Source of the DNA: an uncultured Winogradskyella sp.
Lineage (GTDB): Bacteria; Bacteroidota; Bacteroidia; Flavobacteriales; Flavobacteriaceae
Assembly: GCA_913055905.1 (NCBI GenBank)
Contig: CAJXLB010000005.1
Location: 93,824 to 157,823 of the forward strand
DNA length: 64,000 nucleotides
Direction: 5' to 3'
Made by a program: the position numbers and the translations under genes. Positions 26,378 through 34,508 of this stretch are shown piece by piece. The notes below the pieces were generated by a model that worked only from the letters and a program-made list of their open reading frames with translations, was not told where the DNA came from and did no database searches. Position 1 is the stretch's first letter, and each line of letters starts with the position of its first letter.

Positions 26378-26800
26378 CTATTTTGCAAAGAGCTGGCTTT
26401 GGTCTTTAAAAGCCTTAAACTCCAAGGCATTTCCACTTGGGTCTTTAAAAAACATGGTGGCTTGTTCACCAACTTCTCCTTTAAATCTAATGTAGGGCTC
26501 AATAATGAATTCTATGCCTTTGGAACGAAGTCGTTCGGCAAAAGTCTCAAAGATGTCCCAATCTAAAACTACACCAAAGTGAGGTACAGGCACATCTTTT
26601 CCGTCTACTGCATTTGTATGAAGCTCTTCTCCTGTAGAAGGTTTGTAGTGAATGACTAATTGATGGCCAAAAAAGTTGTAATCTACCCAATGGTCGCTAC
26701 TGCGTCCTTCTTCTAATTCTAAGGTGTTTGTATAAAATGCCCTGTTAGCATCTAAATCATCTACAGGTATGGCTAAATGAAACGGTGAAAGTGCTGACAT
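26378..26800 (-). CDS. VOC-family (glyoxalase-like) protein
   Basis: The 140-residue protein has the beta-alpha-beta-beta-beta repeat of vicinal-oxygen-chelate proteins. A metal-ligand-like His occurs near residue 7 ([10 protein letters not shown]), with others in [10 protein letters not shown], and the end [17 protein letters not shown] carries a Glu. Members include dioxygenases, glyoxalase I and fosfomycin resistance proteins; which one applies is unknown. It is the last gene of the leftward cluster that starts at the HerA ATPase gene; the gap to rluF is 2 bp. Confidence 0.8.
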   Translation of the reverse strand: MSALSPFHLAIPVDDLDANRAFYTNTLELEEGRSSDHWVDYNFFGHQLVIHYKPSTGEELHTNAVDGKDVPVPHFGVVLDWDIFETFAERLRSKGIEFIIEPYIRFKGEVGEQATMFFKDPSGNALEFKAFKDQSQLFAK

Positions 26801-26802
26801 AA

Positions 26803-27564
26803 TTATCGCTTTGGTTTTCGGTTTTGTCTGGGTTGAAATGTTTTTTTTGAATCCTTTATAAGGTCGCTTAGCTCTGAAAACTCTTTAGGTGTGAGCTCTC
26901 TGTAAGTTCCGACAGGAATATCAAGTTCAATGTTCATAATACGAATACGCTTTAGGCTCTCAACCTCATAATTAAGATATTCGCACATTCTGCGGATTTG
27001 CCTATTTAAGCCTTGGGTTAATATAATCTTAAAGGTAAAACGGTCAATTTTAGTGACGTTACACTTTTTTGTTCGTTGTCCAAGTTCTTCCAGGTAGATG
27101 CCACTTGACATCCGTTGAATAAATGTTTGCGAGATAGGTTTGTTAACCGTTACGATGTACTCTTTTTCGTGATTGTTGCTGGCTCGTAGAATTTTGTTTA
27201 CGATATCTCCGTCATTGGTCAATAAAATGAGACCCTCGCTTGGCTTATCTAAACGGCCAATAGGGAAAATACGTTGAGGATAGTTTATAAAATCTATGAT
27301 ATTATCCTTCTCTACGCGAGTATCGGTTGTACATACGATGCCTACAGGTTTATTAAAGGCGAGATAAACAAAATCATTGTGTTTGGCGTTGATAGTTTCA
27401 CCATCAACCTTTACCACGTCATTTGGTGCCACTTTGGTTCCCATTTCAGGAACGCTATCGTTGATTGTAACCCTTCCAGCATCAATTAATCGGTCTGCTT
27501 CGCGTCTCGAGCAGTATCCAGCTTCACTCAGATATTTGTTGAGGCGTGTTAACTTGTTGCTCAT
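26803..27564 (-). CDS. rluF: 23S rRNA pseudouridine synthase, RluF type
   Basis: This 253-residue product has an N-terminal S4 RNA-binding domain ([20 protein letters not shown]) and the RsuA-type catalytic motif [14 protein letters not shown] with its Asp. [18 protein letters not shown] and RIRIMNI match RluF more closely than RluB. RluF makes pseudouridine in 23S rRNA (E. coli U2604). A short basic tail follows the core. It ends 2 bp before the VOC gene. Confidence 0.9.
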   Translation of the reverse strand: MSNKLTRLNKYLSEAGYCSRREADRLIDAGRVTINDSVPEMGTKVAPNDVVKVDGETINAKHNDFVYLAFNKPVGIVCTTDTRVEKDNIIDFINYPQRIFPIGRLDKPSEGLILLTNDGDIVNKILRASNNHEKEYIVTVNKPISQTFIQRMSSGIYLEELGQRTKKCNVTKIDRFTFKIILTQGLNRQIRRMCEYLNYEVESLKRIRIMNIELDIPVGTYRELTPKEFSELSDLIKDSKKTFQPRQNRKPKR

Positions 27565-27601
27565 AGTACAAAAATAGCATATTACAATGGTATTGAAACG
27601 C

Positions 27602-28321
27602 CTAATCTGTTTTAGGAAGAAGTAAGTTCATGCGATTTAAAGTTATCTCGTCTAAATGTCCCATAAATTTGCCGTCTGCTGTAATTAGGTGCATGTGAGT
27701 GTAGGCATCATGATGCGTAAAAATCCCTTGATGGTTCTTGGAATAAAATCCAACAATTTCCACGTCTTTATCTTTAATAAGAAAGGTTCTTTGACCCTCA
27801 TGGGCTTCTTTTGGAGAACTTACTTTTGTGCCTTCGGGTAAATTCTGCACATGAATCTTAGCTTTAGCTATCGAGCCACGTAATTTAAACAGAAATGGTA
27901 TCGAATCCTTGATGTGGGACGCTACATAGGTTTCAATATCTTTTATGTTTTTAATAGTATTGGGAATAGCTGTAGTATCCCAACTAGAGGCATTGGCATA
28001 CACAAAAAATGGTGCACTTAGGCCATTTTTTTCATCTACAACTAAAGAATCCTTACTATCTATATAGGACAAATACGTTTTTCCATTTAGCACCAATAGT
28101 TCGCCGCGCATGAAGCTCATAGGACCTAAACCGTACAATCCGGTTTTATCTGAGATAGTATCCAATAAGACCTTGGGAAAGAGTTCGCCCTTCCACATGG
28201 CATCTTTCATAGCTCCTACCACATTAACCTTAATCTGCTCTGGTTTAACCGATTTGTTCTTTTGGCAAGACCACGTTAGGATTATAATTAAAAACAGTGC
28301 GAAAAAACAGGTTCTATGCAT
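27602..28321 (-). CDS. Acetolactate decarboxylase-like protein with lipoprotein signal
   Basis: The 239-residue protein matches the alpha-acetolactate decarboxylase (BudA) fold: GLGPMSFMRGELLVLNGKTY, a Glu (E74) in the GE position, and a metal site H209-M-H211 with H222 in GHL. In BudA three His residues bind zinc and acetoin is formed from acetolactate. Unusually, it starts with a lipoprotein signal (LTWSC, Cys19), so it should be tethered in the envelope. No acetolactate synthase is nearby. It overlaps the alpha/beta hydrolase gene by 8 bp. Activity on another substrate cannot be excluded. Confidence 0.8.
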   Translation of the reverse strand: MHRTCFFALFLIIILTWSCQKNKSVKPEQIKVNVVGAMKDAMWKGELFPKVLLDTISDKTGLYGLGPMSFMRGELLVLNGKTYLSYIDSKDSLVVDEKNGLSAPFFVYANASSWDTTAIPNTIKNIKDIETYVASHIKDSIPFLFKLRGSIAKAKIHVQNLPEGTKVSSPKEAHEGQRTFLIKDKDVEIVGFYSKNHQGIFTHHDAYTHMHLITADGKFMGHLDEITLNRMNLLLPKTD

Positions 28322-29141
28322 TTATGAAATCTATAATTTTAGGCGTTATGGAAGGGTCTTTAAGGCCATGCCCAAAACCGGTAGTCGTTATTAGTTCAGC
28401 CTTTTTAAACCTATTGGCAAAGAGCAAGGCATCTTCGTAAGGAATGATTTTATCTTTTTTGTCATGAACAATAAGACCCTTAATATTAAATTCTGAAGTA
28501 AAATTAGCCGCTGAAAAATAGTCTACAGGTCGCCCAAAACGTTCTAGGACAATACGGTCTAAGCCATCAGAGATTTTTTTATTGTAGCCCATCATGGTTT
28601 TGTATCTGGCAAATACGCCCGTGAAGTGGGCAGGAGCGCCCAATAATACTAGTTTTTTTACGGAAGGAATGTCATAATTATTCTTGCAAAATACACTTGC
28701 CATACCACCAACCGAATGGCCTATAACAACTTCTGGATTAAATCTGTTAATGGCTACTTTCAAAAATTCTGAATAAAGCAGCGCATTAAACTGATTGCCA
28801 TCCGAACGTCCATGTGCAGGAGCATCTAGGGCAATGATGTCATAATTATTTGCCTTAAATTCTTTGAGCAAATACTTCCAGCGGGAGGCGTTACTTTCCC
28901 AGCCATGAGCTAAAAGCACAACTTTGTTTTTGCCGTGCCATCTATAGGTGGCAATGCTCAGGTTGTCGTGCATAAGCTCTTCAAAAATAGCAGAATCTAT
29001 GACCTTTCGCTGCTTTTCGGTATAGCGTCCTTTGCGCGGTGAAGCAAATAACTGTAGTGCCTTGGCGCTAGCGTATCTTGGCGAAATTAGACTTGTGGCG
29101 TTGAGTGCATTGCCTATGGTTTTAATCACAAAACTGCTCAT
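28314..29141 (-). CDS. Alpha/beta hydrolase
   Basis: The 275-residue protein has an alpha/beta hydrolase core. The oxyanion-side motif VVLLAHGW leads the domain, the nucleophile elbow is GHSVGG (Ser near 142), an acid residue lies around VHDKKDKIIPY, and a catalytic His is in TTGFGHGL. No signal peptide is obvious. It probably cleaves an ester, thioester or C-C bond; substrate unknown. Neighbours are the cupin gene (1 bp gap) and the BudA-like gene (8-bp overlap), all in one transcript. Confidence 0.87.
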   Translation of the reverse strand: MSSFVIKTIGNALNATSLISPRYASAKALQLFASPRKGRYTEKQRKVIDSAIFEELMHDNLSIATYRWHGKNKVVLLAHGWESNASRWKYLLKEFKANNYDIIALDAPAHGRSDGNQFNALLYSEFLKVAINRFNPEVVIGHSVGGMASVFCKNNYDIPSVKKLVLLGAPAHFTGVFARYKTMMGYNKKISDGLDRIVLERFGRPVDYFSAANFTSEFNIKGLIVHDKKDKIIPYEDALLFANRFKKAELITTTGFGHGLKDPSITPKIIDFINA

Positions 29142-29142
29142 A

Positions 29143-29517
29143 TTACGATTTTTCTCTATTTACAGCGTCTATAGAAAAGGCAGGCATGCAAATCGCGAGG
29201 TACTCACAAGGTTCTGTAAAAGGATTTGAATATTGAATTCTGGTATGCTTTTCAATTTTAATTGATTCACCAGCTTCTAAAACTAGGGTTTCGCCATCGA
29301 CAATGAATTGCTTTTTACCCTTTATTATAAAAGTGAATTCATCAAATTCTGGTGTTTGAAAAGGCTCGCTCCAACCAGGCGGTGCTACCATATGGGCAAT
29401 GCTTATTTTTGAGTTACCATCAGAGGCTAAGCCAAAATGTTCCTTGATTACTTTACCGTCGGTCGTTGGGACAACAAATGGCGATTTTTGAACAGTATAT
29501 TTTTTTGGAGTACTCAT
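29143..29517 (-). CDS. Cupin-domain protein
   Basis: The 124-residue product is a single small beta-barrel cupin. Motif 1 is degenerate (WSEPFQTPEFDEFTFIIKGKKQ) and motif 2 lies near LEAGESIKIEKHTRIQYSNP. The usual metal-binding His pair of motif 1 is not clear, so it may not bind metal in the standard way. Cupins of this size act as isomerases, sugar-binding or regulatory modules. It is co-oriented with its cluster neighbours and close to them. Confidence 0.75.
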   Translation of the reverse strand: MSTPKKYTVQKSPFVVPTTDGKVIKEHFGLASDGNSKISIAHMVAPPGWSEPFQTPEFDEFTFIIKGKKQFIVDGETLVLEAGESIKIEKHTRIQYSNPFTEPCEYLAICMPAFSIDAVNREKS

Positions 29518-29534
29518 AATAGTTGGAATTAGTT

Positions 29535-30092
29535 TTACCAGTGCAGCATAAAATATTTGATTTTTGCCTTTTCTGGAATTTGAATTGGGTCAATGCTCAA
29601 ACTCATATCAAAGCGTAAGCTTGCTGGGAGTTCTTTTTTGTCTATAGTAAAAGACGCATTGAGTTCATTAACGGAGACAACAATAGCATTGATTAAATTA
29701 TCAATTTTTGAAATCTTATAAGCATTTTGAATCTCACCAAAAGTACTTAGAACAGATATGTCTTTTTCGGTTTTGTAGCGCGAATCTATAATCCGAACAG
29801 ATGAAATAACCGAGGTGGAGTCTAAAGGTTCCCTTGGAGAGACGTCCAATAACTTTTTACCTCCTTTTTCAAAAATTTCGATAACATTAATGGAGCCTGC
29901 AAACTCATCTCCAGCAACATAACGGACCACGGAGTCATTGGCAAAAATGGCATCTAAATCCTTAACCCTTGTACTGTCCGTTAATAGACCAATGTTATTT
30001 TTTTTAATCAAAAAGGGGTTAGGGGCGTTATCTTTTGCGCAGCCTATAAAAATTACTGCACACAGCAACATAATGATAATGTGTTGTTTCAT
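29535..30092 (-). CDS. Hypothetical lipoprotein
   Basis: The 185-residue product carries a clear lipobox (IFIGC, Cys18) and no catalytic motif I can name. The middle is rich in Ser/Asp turns (KTEKDISVLSTFGEIQNAY) and the end in strands, suggesting a small beta-rich envelope protein. It lies 18 bp after the HerA-like ATPase gene in the same direction. Function not recognised. Confidence 0.6.
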   Translation of the reverse strand: MKQHIIIMLLCAVIFIGCAKDNAPNPFLIKKNNIGLLTDSTRVKDLDAIFANDSVVRYVAGDEFAGSINVIEIFEKGGKKLLDVSPREPLDSTSVISSVRIIDSRYKTEKDISVLSTFGEIQNAYKISKIDNLINAIVVSVNELNASFTIDKKELPASLRFDMSLSIDPIQIPEKAKIKYFMLHW

Positions 30093-30110
30093 GTAGATAT
30101 TGTATAATGT

Positions 30111-31664
30111 TTATTTGAGCATTTTAGTCAGGATACCTAAGACACTGCGAATTACAGTGGGGCTAGATAGTACCTTTACTACAGGGTTTTGTCTTGTGCT
30201 TCGTCGTGTTGAGCTACGACTTTTTTTGCTTTCTGCTTTCTCAAGCGCTTTTCTCTCTTCTTCTGCTTTCCTTTTAGCTTCCTCAGCTTCAGCACGCTCA
30301 ATTTTTTCATTAAGCATTTCATAGGCGCTCTCTCGGTCTACATCTTCATTATATTTTTTTGCTAGTTCAGATTCAGCCAATAAGTTGGAAAGCTCTGAAG
30401 GTGTTAAAATATCCATACGACTCATCGGAGCGCGCATCATGGTTGCTGCTAGAGGTGTGGGTTTTCCTTTTTCATTCAATGCCGAAACCAAGGCTTCCCC
30501 AATTCCTAAGGAAGTGAGTACTTCTGTAGTGTCGTAAAATTCGGTTACTGGGTAATTTTGTGCCGTGAGTTTTATCGCCTTTCTGTCCTTAGCTGTAAAT
30601 GCTCTTAGTGCATGTTGAACTTTAAGTCCTAGTTGACCCAATACTTCTTCTGGTACATCAGTTGGGTTTTGTGTAACGAAGTAAAGTCCAACACCTTTAC
30701 TGCGAATAAGCTTAACAATACTTTCAATTTGATTGAGTAAAGCATCTGAAGCTTCGTCGAAAATGAGGTGAGCTTCATCAATAAACATAACGAGTTCTGG
30801 ACGACCGCTATCACCTTGCTCTGGGAATGTAGAATAAATTTCAGCCAACAGGCTTAACATAAAGGTCGAAAATAACTTAGGCCTATCTTGAATATCCGTT
30901 AGTCTTATGATATTGATGTAACCCCTTCCGTTATCGTCAATTCGCAGCAGGTCTTGGGTGTCAAAAGACGTTTCGCCAAAAAATAAATCGCCTCCTTGCT
31001 GCTCAATTTCAATAATCTTTCTCAAAATTGCTCCTGTAGAAGCGGTGGAAATACGTCCGTATGCTTCTTGGAATTCGGTTTTACCTTCACCTGTAGCATA
31101 TTGAAGGATTTTTTTAAAATCCTTTAAATCTAACAAGGGGAGCTTATGGTCGTCACAATATTTAAATATAACTGAGATTATACCAGCTTGGGTTTCGGTT
31201 ACACCCAGAATACGCGAAATTAAAACAGGTCCAAATTCGCTTACGGTAGCCCTAAGTCTTACACCATCTTGTTCTGAGAGTGTAAGAATTTCTACAGGAA
31301 AGGACTTAGGGTTAAACGGGATGCCAATTTTTTCGTGACGTTCGTCAATTTTTGGATGGCCTGGACTTGGTTTGGCAAGTCCACTTAAGTCTCCTTTAAT
31401 ATCCATGAGCAATACAGGTACGCCTTTTTCAGATAGATTTTCTGCTAAAACTTGTAGCGTTTTGGTCTTGCCCGTTCCTGTTGCACCAGCAATTAAGCCA
31501 TGGCGGTTCATTGTTTTCAATGGGACATTAACCAAGGTATTTGTTAGGGTTTCTCCATCTAGCATGGCAGCTCCCAGCGTTATAAAATCTCCTTTAAAGG
31601 AGTTGCCTTCATTTATTTGGCTTTTAAAAGCGTCCGTTTTATTCATCCATCCAAAAATTTGCAT
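30111..31664 (-). CDS. HerA/DUF853-type ATPase (YjgR-like)
   Basis: The 517-residue protein has a P-loop GATGTGKTKT (60-69), a Walker B-like MFIDEAHLIFDEA and a QNPTDVPEEVLGQLG stretch characteristic of the DUF853/YjgR branch of HerA-like translocases. YjgR-type proteins are ATPases of unknown physiological role; they lack the nuclease partner of archaeal HerA. The C-terminal tail is a long charged coiled coil (ERAEAEEAKRKAEEERK) ending in basic repeats. It is the first gene of the leftward cluster that runs to the VOC gene, and its start lies 40 bp from the divergent RidA-like gene. Confidence 0.88.
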   Translation of the reverse strand: MQIFGWMNKTDAFKSQINEGNSFKGDFITLGAAMLDGETLTNTLVNVPLKTMNRHGLIAGATGTGKTKTLQVLAENLSEKGVPVLLMDIKGDLSGLAKPSPGHPKIDERHEKIGIPFNPKSFPVEILTLSEQDGVRLRATVSEFGPVLISRILGVTETQAGIISVIFKYCDDHKLPLLDLKDFKKILQYATGEGKTEFQEAYGRISTASTGAILRKIIEIEQQGGDLFFGETSFDTQDLLRIDDNGRGYINIIRLTDIQDRPKLFSTFMLSLLAEIYSTFPEQGDSGRPELVMFIDEAHLIFDEASDALLNQIESIVKLIRSKGVGLYFVTQNPTDVPEEVLGQLGLKVQHALRAFTAKDRKAIKLTAQNYPVTEFYDTTEVLTSLGIGEALVSALNEKGKPTPLAATMMRAPMSRMDILTPSELSNLLAESELAKKYNEDVDRESAYEMLNEKIERAEAEEAKRKAEEERKALEKAESKKSRSSTRRSTRQNPVVKVLSSPTVIRSVLGILTKMLK

Positions 31665-31704
31665 AAAAATAATGTAATTTTAATCAAGATTAAAACCGAA
31701 GTTA

Positions 31705-32151
31705 ATGAAGCCAAAACAGTGTTTTCTCGTTCTTTCAATTTTTGTTTTGTTATGTTCATGCCATACAGAAACGACTAAGATAAAATTCCATAAATCACAT
31801 GAAACAAGCAGGCATAGCGCACCTTTTAGCGATGCTGTTGAGACTGAAGATTTACTCTTTCTAACGGGTCAGATAGGAAAAAATCATAAAACCGGCAAAC
31901 TGGTGCAGGGTGGTATAGAGGAAGAAACGAGACAGGTTATCGAAAATATTGAGGCTGTCTTAAATCACCACGGTCTTAATTTGGAGAATGTTGTAAAATG
32001 TACGGTTATTTTGAGGGACATCAATGATTTTAGTGCTTTCAATTCTGTCTATTCCGATTATTTTTCTAAAAAACCTGCCAGGACGACATTCGCCGCGTCT
32101 GGTTTGGCAGGAGGTGCAAGCATTGAAATCGATGTCATTGCTGCCAAATAG
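31705..32151 (+). CDS. RidA-like protein with lipoprotein signal
   Basis: The 148-residue protein begins with a lipoprotein signal (VLLCSC, Cys19) and then a complete RidA (YjgF/YER057c) domain: LFLTGQIGKN, NVVKCTVILRDI, and the key Arg126 in KKPARTTFAASGL. RidA hydrolyses reactive enamine/imine intermediates formed by PLP enzymes. Most members are cytosolic, so a lipidated envelope version is atypical. The catalytic Arg is kept, so deaminase-type activity is possible outside the cytosol. It is divergent from the HerA-like ATPase gene. Confidence 0.85.
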   Translation: MKPKQCFLVLSIFVLLCSCHTETTKIKFHKSHETSRHSAPFSDAVETEDLLFLTGQIGKNHKTGKLVQGGIEEETRQVIENIEAVLNHHGLNLENVVKCTVILRDINDFSAFNSVYSDYFSKKPARTTFAASGLAGGASIEIDVIAAK

Positions 32152-32244
32152 ATTCTTATTCAGTGATTTTTTAATGTGTTCTCTTTAAATAATCAACCAT
32201 ATTAAAGTTAGAGCGACCTACTTTATACTTCTAACTTTATAAAC

Positions 32245-32252
32245 TATCTTTG
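32245..32252 (+). promoter_or_regulatory. -7 box (TATCTTTG) immediately before queE
   Basis: The 8-mer matches TAnnTTTG and ends 6 bp before the ATG at 32259, placing the likely start of transcription within a base or two of the start codon. The mRNA would be leaderless or nearly so. No good -33 partner is visible. Confidence 0.45.
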
Positions 32253-32258
32253 CGCCCT

Positions 32259-32891
32259 ATGACCCGACGAGAACAACAGGAACTAATTGATAAAGGTTTA
32301 TTGCTTCCCTTAATGGAGGAGTTTTATACCATTCAAGGCGAAGGCTATCACAAAGGTACTGCAGCTTATTTTATAAGAATAGGTGGTTGCGATGTAGGTT
32401 GCCATTGGTGTGACGTAAAGGAAAGTTGGTTGGCAGAATTACATCCACCAACGGAGACAGCAAAGATAGTTGAGAATGCAGCTAAATATAGTAATACCAT
32501 TGTAGTTACTGGAGGAGAGCCGCTAACTTGGGATATGGGTCCGCTTACTAGCCAATTAAAGGCCAAGGGTCTTCAAACTCATATTGAAACGTCTGGCGCC
32601 TACAAATTAACTGGTGTTTGGGATTGGATTTGTCTTTCGCCAAAAAAAATGAAAGGCCCAACAGAAGAAATTTATTCCAAAGCAGATGAACTAAAATGTA
32701 TTGTTTACAACAAGGACGATTTTAGATTTGCTGAAGAACAAGCATCAAAAGTCAATGACAATTGTATTTTGTATCTTCAACCAGAATGGAGCAAACGCGA
32801 GAAGATGATGCCAGAAATTGTTGACTATGTTATGGCACACCCTAAGTGGAAAGTCTCCTTACAAACACATAAATACTTAAAAATCCCTTAA
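32259..32891 (+). CDS. queE: 7-carboxy-7-deazaguanine synthase
   Basis: This 210-residue radical SAM protein has C44-x3-C48-x2-C51 (CDVGCHWC), matching the CX3CX2C cluster motif of the family. GGEPLTWD follows for SAM binding. It turns 6-carboxytetrahydropterin into 7-carboxy-7-deazaguanine for queuosine. The ATG at 32259 was taken over an upstream in-frame TTG. No queC, queD or queF lies nearby. The next gene follows after 2 bp. Confidence 0.93.
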   Translation: MTRREQQELIDKGLLLPLMEEFYTIQGEGYHKGTAAYFIRIGGCDVGCHWCDVKESWLAELHPPTETAKIVENAAKYSNTIVVTGGEPLTWDMGPLTSQLKAKGLQTHIETSGAYKLTGVWDWICLSPKKMKGPTEEIYSKADELKCIVYNKDDFRFAEEQASKVNDNCILYLQPEWSKREKMMPEIVDYVMAHPKWKVSLQTHKYLKIP

Positions 32892-32893
32892 TT

Positions 32894-33460
32894 ATGACTT
32901 TTGAAGGTATTCAAGATTTAAGAAAAGAAATCTGGAAACCGGTTCAATTTGATGCTACTATCAATCCTAAAGAAATTTATCAGGTTTCAAATTATGGGCG
33001 GTTAGTTCGTTTTAAAGATGGTAAACCGCGTCTATTTGAGCCTTATATCATGAATGGTTATCCCTATTTCAGGGTTAAGAAAGTTCAATATAAAAAGTTT
33101 AAAACCTACTATCTCCATAAGGTAGTGGCCCAACATTTCTTAGAACAAGGTGATGGTGTGTATGTGATTCATTTAGATTATGACAAACTAAACAACCATG
33201 TTAAGAACCTCAAATGGGCTACAAAACGAGAAAAGGAGTTACATCAGTGGAAAAATCCAGTTTTTATAGAGGCAAAGAAAAAACAGAAACGTCCTTATGC
33301 CAAGTTGACCGAGAATAAGGTCCGACTTATAAAAAAAATGATAAACGATCCAAACAGACGGACACGTTTAAAGATAATTGCAAAACAGTTTGGTGTTTCT
33401 GAGATGCAGCTCTACCGCATTAAATCTGGTGAAAATTGGGCAGATGTACCATTGCTGTAA
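32894..33460 (+). CDS. NUMOD4/HNH-type protein with C-terminal HTH
   Basis: The 188-residue protein begins with a NUMOD4-like segment (EIYQVSNYGRLVRFKDG). An HNH-like block follows (YLHKVVAQHFLEQ, then IHLDYDKLNNHVKNLKWAT). It ends with a helix-turn-helix (KIIAKQFGVSEMQLYRIKSG). This set is typical of homing endonucleases, where NUMOD parts recognise DNA. Here it is a free-standing gene directly after queE with no intron, intein or repeat flanking it, so it may be a domesticated DNA-binding or nicking protein. Catalytic residues look retained but activity is unproven. Confidence 0.72.
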   Translation: MTFEGIQDLRKEIWKPVQFDATINPKEIYQVSNYGRLVRFKDGKPRLFEPYIMNGYPYFRVKKVQYKKFKTYYLHKVVAQHFLEQGDGVYVIHLDYDKLNNHVKNLKWATKREKELHQWKNPVFIEAKKKQKRPYAKLTENKVRLIKKMINDPNRRTRLKIIAKQFGVSEMQLYRIKSGENWADVPLL

Positions 33461-33480
33461 CAGAATTTGAAAGCAAAATA

Positions 33481-33517
33481 AAAGTCTCAATGAAACACCG
33501 ATTCATTGAGACTTTTT
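33481..33517. terminator. Bidirectional intrinsic terminator
   Basis: Twelve-base perfect arms (33481-33492, 33504-33515) and an 11-nt loop are followed by TTTTTT rightward, with AAA on the other flank. It separates the convergent NUMOD4 and DUF2911 genes. Confidence 0.75.
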
Positions 33518-33534
33518 TATCAATTCGCCGTAAT

Positions 33535-34080
33535 TTACTTAGTAAAAGGCACTGCAACGCGCAGATTTCCCCAGCCCAAGTGAAGGTGAACGCCGTCTTT
33601 AGCTTCTTCAAAAGCCATTGAAAAAGCCTCTAAGTATTCCTCACCTTTTGTAACAGGCACAGTCAATCTGGCAACATCGTTTTTCTCATTGTAAAAATAG
33701 CTGCCCCAAACATTTAGGTCTTTACTAATGATTGCTGTCCATTTACCTTCACCAGGAATCATATAAAATGTATAAGTCCCTGCTTTAACTTTGGTGTCGC
33801 CAAGCATCATATCTGTGTAAAGTGTAAGCTCCGCTGCTTCGTTAGCTCCAGTTCTCCAAACTTTGCCATTAGGGGCAAGTTCCTCAATAGAACGCCCTTT
33901 TAATTGTGGGCGGCTATAGGTGATTTTTATAAGTTTATCCGAAACTTTGTAAGAGCTTGGGAATGATGCCGCATCCATCGGACTTTTATCTAACCCACTA
34001 AATTCTTGAGCATTGGCATTAAATGAAAAAGTTAATAGCATCGCAAAAGCTATTGATGTAAAAAGTTGTTTTGTTTTCAT
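33535..34080 (-). CDS. DUF2911-type exported protein
   Basis: This 181-residue product has a signal peptide (cleavage after SFNANAQ) and the DUF2911 pattern: ITYSRPQLKGRSIEE, VWRTGANEAAELTLYTD, AGTYTFYMIPGEGKWTAI and a C-terminal HLHLGWGNLRVAVP. Family members are exported beta-rich proteins found mainly in Bacteroidota; no activity is established. It is monocistronic, convergent with the NUMOD4 gene. Confidence 0.88.
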   Translation of the reverse strand: MKTKQLFTSIAFAMLLTFSFNANAQEFSGLDKSPMDAASFPSSYKVSDKLIKITYSRPQLKGRSIEELAPNGKVWRTGANEAAELTLYTDMMLGDTKVKAGTYTFYMIPGEGKWTAIISKDLNVWGSYFYNEKNDVARLTVPVTKGEEYLEAFSMAFEEAKDGVHLHLGWGNLRVAVPFTK

Positions 34081-34508
34081 TAGAGTGTTTTTTTAGTTGT
34101 ACGTAATTTAAAAAAATTATAAGATTAGCCATCTTAAAAACAAGGATTTGTGAATTTCTTAACCTCGTTTTAATTCATGGCGTAGCTTCTGAAATTAATT
34201 GAATGTAGAAATTAGGTCCTCTGCAAGGTGAGAGCAATTCCTTCTCCCATTCAAAAACAAACCTTTACAACTCAAATCAAAGGGAATCATGTAACAGATT
34301 TTCAACTCAAGGAATTTCGAAATACAATACGATAACGGTCGAATGTTTCAAATTGAAAAATTAACTATTAAAATTAGTTGGTAAACTTTCATATTATATT
34401 AAAAACATTGTTTTAAGTTTAAAAAAGTAATTGATAATACTTTATATGTTTAATAAATGAAATGTTAAACTCATATTTGTTCAATAAATATCAATAAAAC
34501 CTAAAATT
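34081..34508. other. 428-bp AT-rich region before asnB
   Basis: No gene was seen. The final 120 bp are extremely AT-rich and contain related 12-mers (GTTTAATAAATG and GTTCAATAAATA, about 34448 and 34478). One half-site ATGTAACAG near 34289 lacks a partner arm. The region may hold both promoters (leftward DUF2911 and rightward asnB) and a long asnB leader. Confidence 0.4.

Noticed and set aside
32894-33460. NUMOD4/HNH gene as part of an intron or intein
   Set aside because: Neighbouring genes are intact and no intron ends or flanking repeats are visible.
34289-34300. ATGTAACAG as a third copy of the palindrome
   Set aside because: Only the left arm is present; no GTTACAT partner follows.
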